Origin: DASRCB01 sp035653295 | GTDB taxonomy: Bacteria > Acidobacteriota > Terriglobia > Bryobacterales > Bryobacteraceae | Length of the DNA: 5,116 nucleotides | Reading direction: 5' to 3' | Assembly (NCBI GenBank): GCA_035653295.1 | Contig: DASRCB010000163.1 | Coordinates: 1-5,116 of the forward strand | Shown: in pieces, positions 1-5,116 of the stretch | Layout: each line of letters opens with the position of its first letter | How positions within the stretch are numbered: position 1 is the first letter of the stretch | The notes under the pieces: model-generated | Database searches by the model: none | Told to the model about the DNA's origin: nothing | What the model saw: the letters and a program-made list of their open reading frames with translations, nothing else | Translations under genes and position numbers: made by a program

Positions 1-2068
1 CGAAATGATCGTTCGACCGGAAATCCGGCGGCCCGAGCTCGTCCACGCGCAGCGACGGATTGCTCAGCAGCGCAACGAGGTAAATATCGCCGTTGCGGAA
101 CACGTGAGTCTCAACGCCCTGCGGCGCGCCGGTGACCTGAAATTGCGGCTCGACGCCCGCCGAGCGGAGCAGCTTCGCCACCTGATCACGAGTTTCAACC
201 CCCTTTCCCGTGATTCGGTCGAGCTGATACGGAAGCACGCTGGCCTGCAGCATGCGGACATCCGCGAGCTGCGGCTTCGCCAGCCGCCGGTCATGCTCGT
301 CGAAGGCTCCCGGGTCACCGTCGGCGATCACCGTCCCGCCCTGCGCCGCGAAATTGCGAATGGCCGCCGCCTCCGCCGCCGACAGCGCGCTCGAACGGGG
401 CAGGATGAGCACGCGATATCCGCCGCGCAGCAGCTGGTCCTGCTCCAGCTGCTGGTAGGACACAAAGTCGTACTGCAGCCCGGCATCCTCGATCACACGG
501 CACCACGATTCCCGCAGGCGCATGAATTCGTTGTCGGTGCGCTCCGCCTTCGGACTGCGCGTGGCCCACGCCGCGCCGCGCGGCCTCGACTCCAGCATCC
601 AGTTCACGCGCATGCTCGGCTGCGAATAATGAATCGCGATCGGGTCCGACACCCGCCGGCTGGCGATGAGCAGCGCGCCTAGGCCGTTGCGAATCTCGTT
701 GTAGTAAGTCTCCGCCTCCCGCCCGCGCTCCTCCACGTTGCCGGCCTCGTCAATGTATTCGTGCTTGTCGTCCCACAGGATCAGCCCGCGGTTGCCGTGC
801 AGCAGCTCGTACCAGACGCGATGCTTCTCCCATGGGCCGTGGGCGAACGCAGTGGTCAACACGGCCATGCGCGGATTCAGCGAACGAATGATCTCGATGT
901 TGTTGCCGATATCGTACGGCTCGATCGCGGTCAGCGACTGCGCGATGCGCGCGTAGTCGTACCCGCCCCACCCCGGCATCTGCCCGCCGCCGATGCCGAC
1001 ATACGCCTCCGGATCCACCGAATGAACAGCATCGGTGCCCATCTTCAGGGCACGCGCATAACAGATATCCATCCACTCCTTGAAATCGCTCCAGGCGGAG
1101 AAGTTGTCGTCAGTGCGCTTCATCGCCTCGTCAGTAGTCGGGGGCATCACCGCGTTCCATGCCCCGAAGTTCGTGCCCCACTCGCGGTTGAGCGCGGAGA
1201 GGCTGCCGTAGCGCTCTCGCAGCCACTCGCGCATGGGCGTGAGGGAGTGGTCGGAAAAATCGAAATCCCATGCCGCCTCCAGCTCCGCAATGCCGGTTTC
1301 GTCGCCCAGGCTGTAGAAGAACGGCCGATATCGCGAGTACTCCTGCGCCGATTCGACCAGCCGGTCATGGACCTTCTTCAGCCATTCCGCATCGCTCAGG
1401 CTCGGGTAGCGGCGGAACGGCTCCAGACTGGCCGGATCCGCCTGATGCGCCGCGCGCGCCAGCTTGAATTCGTAACCGGTCGGCCGATCGGGGAAGTAAT
1501 GGTGGTAGGCGGAATAGAAATCGGTGGCGATGTTCTCGGCATACCAGCGCAGGTCATTCTTCAGCAGGAATTCGGGCGGGGCACTCCCCGGGCGGCCGCT
1601 CGATTCACCGCCGTTGATTCCGAGCGCCGTGAGCTGCGCGAACTGCTCCGGGCTGTAGTGCTGCCACATGATGATGTCGTAATCCCACCAGGTGTGGACC
1701 GGCGGTTTGGCGATGAACGCCGTTTCCGCCTGCTCGTCGCGGTGATCGGGCCGCCCCTTCTTGTCCTGGCCATCGAAGACCAGATGCGCCCGCAGCACAT
1801 TCTGCATGGCGCGCGCGCGGCGCAGATCGATGTCAAACCCAATCTCGCTTTCATCATTGAGATCCACCGCCAGCGAGCGCTGCTCGACCACGCGGCCATG
1901 AACATCGGTCCACTCGATGGAGAGCTCGCCGTGCCCGGTGGCCAGCGGCGCACTTCGAAAGATCACATGGACCGTGCCGTCCCGCTCCAGCGCGGGTGCG
2001 GGAAGAATGAGTTCGGCGCCGCAAACGGTCGCCGCTGCGGCAAAGGCTATGAGGTAGAGATGACGCAT
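1..2068 (-). CDS. exported GH42-like glycoside hydrolase with beta-galactosidase trimerisation-type domain, 3' end outside window
   Basis: The frame is open from ATG at 2068 to the left edge, giving 689 residues with no stop; the C-terminus is missing. Residues 1-17/18 (MRHLYLIAFAAAATVCG) form a signal peptide. A beta-rich region to about residue 115 is followed by a barrel-like domain (about 120-455) opening with TWWDYDIIMW near residues 126-135. SLGDETG carries E257, the likely acid/base Glu of a clan GH-A enzyme. WLRERYG (282-288) and LNREWGT (293-299) follow, as in GH42 proteins. The segment VWYELLHGNRG (418-428) then ILWDD matches the end of the GH42 barrel. From S474 (SDPIAIHYS) to about D583 (GGTVIADGD) it resembles the beta-galactosidase trimerisation / glutamine-amidotransferase-like domain. 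The expected nucleophile Glu is not obvious. GH42-type activity on beta-galactosides is a family-level inference; the true substrate is unknown. It is transcribed divergently from the esterase gene. Confidence 0.85.
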   Translation of the reverse strand, partial: MRHLYLIAFAAAATVCGAELILPAPALERDGTVHVIFRSAPLATGHGELSIEWTDVHGRVVEQRSLAVDLNDESEIGFDIDLRRARAMQNVLRAHLVFDGQDKKGRPDHRDEQAETAFIAKPPVHTWWDYDIIMWQHYSPEQFAQLTALGINGGESSGRPGSAPPEFLLKNDLRWYAENIATDFYSAYHHYFPDRPTGYEFKLARAAHQADPASLEPFRRYPSLSDAEWLKKVHDRLVESAQEYSRYRPFFYSLGDETGIAELEAAWDFDFSDHSLTPMREWLRERYGSLSALNREWGTNFGAWNAVMPPTTDEAMKRTDDNFSAWSDFKEWMDICYARALKMGTDAVHSVDPEAYVGIGGGQMPGWGGYDYARIAQSLTAIEPYDIGNNIEIIRSLNPRMAVLTTAFAHGPWEKHRVWYELLHGNRGLILWDDKHEYIDEAGNVEERGREAETYYNEIRNGLGALLIASRRVSDPIAIHYSQPSMRVNWMLESRPRGAAWATRSPKAERTDNEFMRLRESWCRVIEDAGLQYDFVSYQQLEQDQLLRGGYRVLILPRSSALSAAEAAAIRNFAAQGGTVIADGDPGAFDEHDRRLAKPQLADVRMLQASVLPYQLDRITGKGVETRDQVAKLLRSAGVEPQFQVTGAPQGVETHVFRNGDIYLVALLSNPSLRVDELGPPDFRSNDHF

Positions 2069-2078
2069 TCCGCGTGCG

Positions 2079-2084
2079 ATTATA
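2079..2084 (-). promoter_or_regulatory. -10 element (TATAAT) of the glycoside hydrolase gene
   Basis: Read on the minus strand this is a perfect TATAAT, with 10 bases between it and the ATG at 2068. A transcript starting 6-8 bases downstream would have only about 2-5 leader bases, so the mRNA would be nearly leaderless. No good -35 hexamer is visible at 16-19 bp spacing. A GGAGG lies at 2090-2086, but it is 17 bases from the ATG, too far for a normal ribosome binding site, and it would lie upstream of the inferred transcript start. Confidence 0.5.
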
Positions 2085-2103
2085 TCCTCCGCTCGCGATT
2101 CGA

Positions 2104-2109
2104 TATGCT
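2104..2109 (+). promoter_or_regulatory. -10-like element (TATGCT) of the esterase gene
   Basis: TATGCT matches the TANNNT core and is separated from the ATG at 2116 by six bases (TTCCCC). This is the spacing seen where the start codon is itself the transcript start, as in Deinococcus leaderless genes. No purine-rich ribosome binding site lies upstream of 2116. The -35 match is poor (TTATAT at 2080-2085, 18-bp spacing). A direct repeat GCGATT at 2076-2081 and 2095-2100 lies in the same short region and could be an operator pair, but is short enough to be chance. Confidence 0.35.
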
Positions 2110-2115
2110 TTCCCC

Positions 2116-4215
2116 ATGCTCCGCACGTCCCTCGTCCTCCTGCCGGCCCTCATCGTTTGTTCCTTCGCGCAGGAGCCCGCGGCCGAGCAGCTGGATTTCC
2201 TGCACGGGCTGGACGAGTACGAGAACATCCATCGCATGCTGCCGGATTACATGCAGCAGCGCGGCGAAGCGCTGGTTCGCGCGCGGAAACAATCGCTCGC
2301 GATTACCACGCCGGAAGCACTGGCCGCCCGCCGCCAGTTCGTCCGCGAGCATATCCTTGAAGCGATCGGCGGCCTCCCTCAGCGCACGCCTCTGAACGCG
2401 CGCACCGTCGCAACGCTCCAGCGAGACGGATATCGCATCGAGAAGATCATCTTCGAGAGCCAGCCGAAGTTCTACGTCACGGCCAACCTCTACCTGCCCG
2501 CAAGCGGCCACGCTCCTTACCCCGCCGTTCTGTACCCCCTGGGCCACGAGCTCGGCGGCAAAGCCAACGAAACCTGGCAGCAGATGCTGGTCACGCTCGC
2601 GCGGCGCGGCTACGTGGCGCTAACCTGGGATACACTCGGTCAGGGCGAACGCATCCAGCTTTACAGCGGAGAGCTGCGCGACTCGCTGCTTCGCGATTCC
2701 ACAACCGAGCACACCATTCTCGGTATCCAGTGCCTGCTGACGGGACAGGCCATCGCGCGCTACACCATCTGGGACGGGATTCGCGCGCTCGACTACCTGC
2801 TCTCGCGGCCTGAGGTGGACCCCACCCGCGTGGCGGTTACCGGCAACTCCGGTGGCGGCACGCACACTGCATATCTCTCCGCGCTCGATGACCGGCTCAA
2901 AGTCGCCGCGCCCTCCTGCTTTCTGACCTCGTGGCATTGGATGCTGAAGACACTGGGTCCGCAGGATGCCGAACAGCTCTTTCCCGGCTGGCTCGGCAAC
3001 GGCCTCGACTATCCGGATTTCATTTACGCGGCCTCGCCGAAGCCGTATCTCATGCTTTCCGCCATCCGTGATTTCTTCCCCATCGACGGCGCGCGCGAAA
3101 CTTTCGCCGAAGCGCAGCGCGTCCTGGATGCCCTCGGTCAGGGCGCGAACATCGGCATGTTCGAAGCAGACGACGGCCACGGCTATACGCATCCGCGGCG
3201 CATGGCCGCGTACGACTGGCTCTCGCAACGGTTGCGCGGAACTCCCGACACCTCGGCCGAGGTTCCGGTGACGCCGGAAACGGCCGAAACGCTGGACTGC
3301 ACGGAGACCGGCCAGGTCGCGACATCTCTCGGCGGAGAAACGGTGTTCACCATGAATCGAGCGCGTGCACAGCTGCTCCGGGGCCGGCGCCAGCAGCCGG
3401 CGCGGGTGCGCGATGCCGCCATCCGGCTCACCGGATATGAGGCGCCTTCGGGCCCTGTTCCGATTACCCCGTACGGTGTGATCGCCGCCGACGGCTACAG
3501 GATACAGAAGCTCGTCTACGAGAGCGAGCCCGGAATTCTGATCCCCGCGCTGCTGTACGTTCCTGACGCCGGCGCGGCGCGAAAGCCGGCGGTGCTGATC
3601 GCGGATGGCCGCGGAAAATCGGCCGGCGCGTCAACCGCGGCCGGGCTGGCGCGCAACGGCGCCATCGTGCTCTCGGTCGACCTGCGCGGCCTGGGCGAGA
3701 CCCGCATTGCGGCCGACGTGAACGCCTCCGAGTTCTACCGCTACTTCGGCGATTACGAAGACGCGATGACCGCTATTCTGATGAAACGTACCCTCGCCGG
3801 AATGCGCGCGCGGGACATCGTTCGCGGCCTCGATCTGCTCGCCGCCCGTCCGGACGTCAATACAGCGGGCATCAGCGGAATTGGGCGGCAGGGCGGCGCA
3901 ATTCCCATGCTCTACGCCGCGGTGTTCGACTCGCGGCTACAATCCATCGCGCTCGAGAACATGCTCCTCTCCTACGACTCCGTGGCCAGCACCGCTATGC
4001 AGCGGGTCGTTTTCGAGGACATTGTTCCCGGCGCGCTCGAGAACTTCGACTTACCCGATCTCGCCCGCGCAATCTCCCCGCGCGCAGTGTTTGTCTCGAA
4101 TCCTGTTACGCCAACGGGTACGCCCATACTCCACGCCGAACTGGCCCGCGAATACGCCGCCGCACCGAACGTCCGCCTCGCCCCGACGAACTACCATGAC
4201 CTTCTCAATCCCTAG
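2116..4215 (+). CDS. exported tandem alpha/beta-hydrolase, acetylxylan-esterase-like, second domain lacking the nucleophile Ser
   Basis: This complete gene encodes 699 residues. ATG at 2116 is chosen because it starts a clean signal peptide (MLRTSLVLLPALIVCSFA, cut before Q19); a GTG at 2074 would add 14 unlikely residues and overlap the promoter. The N-terminal half resembles acetylxylan-esterase-type alpha/beta-hydrolases: oxyanion-region PLGH at 141-144, nucleophile elbow GNSGGG with S245, likely acid D319 in IRDFFPIDG, and likely base H355 in DDGHGY. The C-terminal half repeats the fold: DGYRI at 459-463 mirrors DGYRI at 104-108, each followed by ES.P and then LY.P. Its elbow reads GIGRQGG (588-594), with no Ser, so this half is probably non-catalytic; a His (H694) remains near the C-terminus. 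The likely reaction is hydrolysis of ester groups, such as acetyl, on a glycan outside the cytoplasm; the exact substrate is not readable. The next gene overlaps its last 20 bases. Confidence 0.88.
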   Translation: MLRTSLVLLPALIVCSFAQEPAAEQLDFLHGLDEYENIHRMLPDYMQQRGEALVRARKQSLAITTPEALAARRQFVREHILEAIGGLPQRTPLNARTVATLQRDGYRIEKIIFESQPKFYVTANLYLPASGHAPYPAVLYPLGHELGGKANETWQQMLVTLARRGYVALTWDTLGQGERIQLYSGELRDSLLRDSTTEHTILGIQCLLTGQAIARYTIWDGIRALDYLLSRPEVDPTRVAVTGNSGGGTHTAYLSALDDRLKVAAPSCFLTSWHWMLKTLGPQDAEQLFPGWLGNGLDYPDFIYAASPKPYLMLSAIRDFFPIDGARETFAEAQRVLDALGQGANIGMFEADDGHGYTHPRRMAAYDWLSQRLRGTPDTSAEVPVTPETAETLDCTETGQVATSLGGETVFTMNRARAQLLRGRRQQPARVRDAAIRLTGYEAPSGPVPITPYGVIAADGYRIQKLVYESEPGILIPALLYVPDAGAARKPAVLIADGRGKSAGASTAAGLARNGAIVLSVDLRGLGETRIAADVNASEFYRYFGDYEDAMTAILMKRTLAGMRARDIVRGLDLLAARPDVNTAGISGIGRQGGAIPMLYAAVFDSRLQSIALENMLLSYDSVASTAMQRVVFEDIVPGALENFDLPDLARAISPRAVFVSNPVTPTGTPILHAELAREYAAAPNVRLAPTNYHDLLNP

Positions 4216-5116
4216 CACCCGCTTCTTTGGGGGGCAGGCCCTCGGCCTGCGGCGGGCTCCCAGCCCGCCTGGTCCGCCTCCGACACACGCCGAAGCTACT
4301 ACAACACCCGGCAATCTACCCGTCGCGCGAAGGTTCTTTGTGGGGCAGGCTCCCAGCCCGCCTGGTCCGCCTCCGACGTCCGCCCCCGGTGACCCGCCAA
4401 CTTCCGTCGCCGCGGAACCGCCTCGCAGGACAGGCTTTCGCCTCCACGCCCTTCTGGCCGCATTGCTCCTTGCCGCGACCCCTGCCTTCTCTCAGGTCTA
4501 TTCGCCGCGCGTGCTCACAGCCGGACAGCCCGACTCCACCGACCTTCATCAGTTCGTGCACACCATCTACGCAAATGCGCATGCGGCCACGCCCCGTGAG
4601 AAGGCCGAGGCCATCTGGCGCTTTTTCCTCACCGACGGCCGATTCGTCCCTCCCGGCTTTTGGTATCACATCGCGGGCTGGGCCTATGAAGAGCCGAAAG
4701 GCGAGGTGCTGGACGCAACGAAGCTGCTGAACAGCTACGGCTTCGGCCTCTGCTATCACATCGCGCCGCTCCTCGAAGCCATGTTCGACGCCGGCGGCCT
4801 CGAGGACTCGCGCGTTTGGTTCCTCACCGGCCATACCGTCGCCGAGGTCTTCTATGACGGCCGCTATCACTACTACGATTCCGACATGATGGGCTACAAC
4901 ACCCTCGGTAAAGCGCCGCCGCGCGAGTCCGTGGTCGCCTCGGTGCGCGACATCGAGCGCGATGGAACGGTAATGACCAGCCGCCTCGAATCGCCGCGTA
5001 AGGTCAACGCCGCACTCGTGGACAACCCCTGGTACCCGGCAGACGTGCGAGAGGCTGCCATCGACGGACTGGCCGAGCTCTTCACTACCACGGCCGACAA
5101 TCACCTCTACGCGTAT
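4196..5116 (+). CDS. exported transglutaminase-like (Cys-His-Asp) protein with repeat-derived N-terminal extension, 3' end outside window
   Basis: The frame is open from ATG 4196 to the right edge (307 residues, no stop). The conserved part starts with a signal peptide: basic RRTGFRLH, then ALLAALLLAATPAFS, cut before Q100. The mature region has EKAEAIWRFF (135-144), typical of the helix before a transglutaminase-like core, then GLCYH with C186, GHTVAEV with H213, and YYDSD with D228. The 15-residue His-Asp spacing and the order fit the Cys-His-Asp triad of that superfamily. Such proteins may be cross-linking enzymes, amidases or peptidases; the activity here is unknown. No ATG exists between 4196 and the signal peptide. 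ATG 4196 overlaps the esterase gene by 20 bases, suggesting translational coupling, and gives a Pro-rich leader of about 75 residues encoded by two DNA repeats. GTG 4340 is the alternative start. The gene is solid; its first 200 bases are not. Confidence 0.78.
   Translation, partial: MTFSIPSTRFFGGQALGLRRAPSPPGPPPTHAEATTTPGNLPVARRFFVGQAPSPPGPPPTSAPGDPPTSVAAEPPRRTGFRLHALLAALLLAATPAFSQVYSPRVLTAGQPDSTDLHQFVHTIYANAHAATPREKAEAIWRFFLTDGRFVPPGFWYHIAGWAYEEPKGEVLDATKLLNSYGFGLCYHIAPLLEAMFDAGGLEDSRVWFLTGHTVAEVFYDGRYHYYDSDMMGYNTLGKAPPRESVVASVRDIERDGTVMTSRLESPRKVNAALVDNPWYPADVREAAIDGLAELFTTTADNHLYAY
4223..4284 (+). repeat. dispersed-type GC-rich repeat, copy A (62 bp, with 18-bp insertion)
   Basis: It begins TTCTTTGGGGGGCAGG and ends with CTCCCAGCCCGCCTGG plus TCCGCCTCCGAC. 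It matches copy B (4334-4377) throughout, apart from one substitution (G for T at 4230) and an extra 18 bases at 4239-4256. The two copies start 111 bases apart, a multiple of three, so they encode the same peptide in the downstream gene's frame (FFxGQA then PSPPGPPPT). Its form, a short GC-rich palindromic unit, resembles REP-like elements scattered through some Acidobacteriota genomes; that comparison is from memory and untested. Confidence 0.85.
4234..4269. repeat. two back-to-back perfect hairpins inside copy A
   Basis: Hairpin 1 pairs GCAGGCC (4234-4240) with GGCCTGC (4244-4250) across a CTC loop. Hairpin 2 pairs GGCGGGCT (4251-4258) with AGCCCGCC (4262-4269) across a CCC loop. They abut with no spacer. 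They lie 18 bases after the esterase stop codon, so they could slow or stop transcription or protect the 3' end of the esterase mRNA. No T-tract follows, so an ordinary intrinsic terminator is not supported. Confidence 0.75.
4329..4342 (+). promoter_or_regulatory. possible ribosome binding site (GAAGG) and alternative GTG start for the transglutaminase-like gene
   Basis: GAAGG at 4329-4333 is followed by six bases (TTCTTT) and an in-frame GTG at 4340. This is a plausible Shine-Dalgarno plus start, and would leave a 51-residue leader-plus-signal-peptide instead of 99 residues. The GTG lies inside repeat copy B; copy A has GGG at the equivalent codon, so only copy B could supply a start. Confidence 0.3.
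4334..4377 (+). repeat. dispersed-type GC-rich repeat, copy B (44 bp)
   Basis: This shorter copy reads TTCTTTGTGGGGCAGG followed directly by CTCCCAGCCCGCCTGG and TCCGCCTCCGAC. Its core forms one hairpin: GGCAGGCT (4344-4351) against AGCCCGCC (4355-4362), with a CCC loop and a single A-C mismatch. It is probably closer to the basic unit, with copy A carrying an added or alternative arm. Confidence 0.85.

Noticed and set aside
2140..2172. Lipoprotein signal (Cys near the end of the esterase signal peptide; similar Cys in the glycoside hydrolase)
   Set aside because: The residue before the Cys is Val in both proteins, which does not fit the lipobox; SFA before Q19 is a good signal peptidase I site.
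761..2395. Long plus-strand open frame (544 codons) opposite the glycoside hydrolase gene, and a similar one at 5-682
   Set aside because: It is codon-aligned antisense to a gene with recognisable domains and a signal peptide, and it crosses the divergent promoter into another gene. GC-rich codon use produces such frames, and its translation is Arg-rich with no recognisable motif.
4223..4377. Intrinsic transcription terminator after the esterase gene
   Set aside because: The hairpins are strong but no T-rich tract follows them, and the next gene appears to start upstream of them.
4421..4492. Twin-arginine (Tat) signal in RRTGFRLHALL
   Set aside because: The residues after RR do not fit RRxFLK (F is one position late), so an ordinary Sec signal peptide is the simpler reading.
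4227..4730. Plus-strand open frame of 167 codons covering both repeats
   Set aside because: It is another frame over the same repeats; its repeated peptide (LPARLVRLR) comes only from the DNA repeat, and past 4440 it shadows the real coding frame.
4316..5104. Minus-strand open frame of 262 codons
   Set aside because: It is the codon-aligned shadow of the transglutaminase-like gene, which has a signal peptide and a Cys-His-Asp pattern; the antisense product shows no family features.

Overview
The window is GC-rich bacterial DNA holding three protein-coding genes, two of them cut by the window edges. All three products begin with, or carry near the N-terminus, a signal peptide, so the encoded proteins are expected to be exported. 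The combination of a GH42-like glycoside hydrolase with a trimerisation-type domain, a tandem alpha/beta-hydrolase of the acetylxylan-esterase type, and GC-rich dispersed hairpin repeats resembles soil Acidobacteriota (Solibacter/Bryobacter-like). Verrucomicrobiota or Planctomycetota remain possible. This assignment is inference from gene families and style; there is no rRNA or other marker gene here.

Layout: (1) Positions 2068 down to the left edge, minus strand: 689 residues of a large exported GH42-like glycoside hydrolase whose C-terminus lies outside the window. (2) Positions 2069-2115: a 47-bp divergent promoter region with a perfect TATAAT for the left gene and a TATGCT for the right gene. 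Both sit so close to their start codons that the mRNAs would have almost no leader. (3) Positions 2116-4215, plus strand: a complete 699-residue exported protein made of two alpha/beta-hydrolase halves. The first has an intact Ser-Asp-His set; the second lacks the nucleophilic serine. (4) Positions 4196-5116, plus strand: an open frame that begins inside the end of the previous gene. It runs through two copies of a hairpin-forming repeat (4223-4284 and 4334-4377), then encodes a signal peptide and a transglutaminase-like Cys-His-Asp domain, and leaves the right edge open.

Together the genes look like a small secreted polymer-degradation locus. The glycoside hydrolase would attack glycosidic bonds, the esterase would remove ester substituents (acetyl or similar), and the transglutaminase-fold protein would act on protein or amide linkages in an unknown way. 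No substrate can be assigned from the sequence. The most unusual structure is the repeat-derived N-terminal extension of the third gene: two copies of a mobile-looking palindromic repeat lie in the same reading frame between the apparent start codon and the signal peptide.

No tRNA, rRNA, CRISPR, transposase or integrase was seen. The long antisense reading frames over all three genes are codon-aligned shadows of the real genes.
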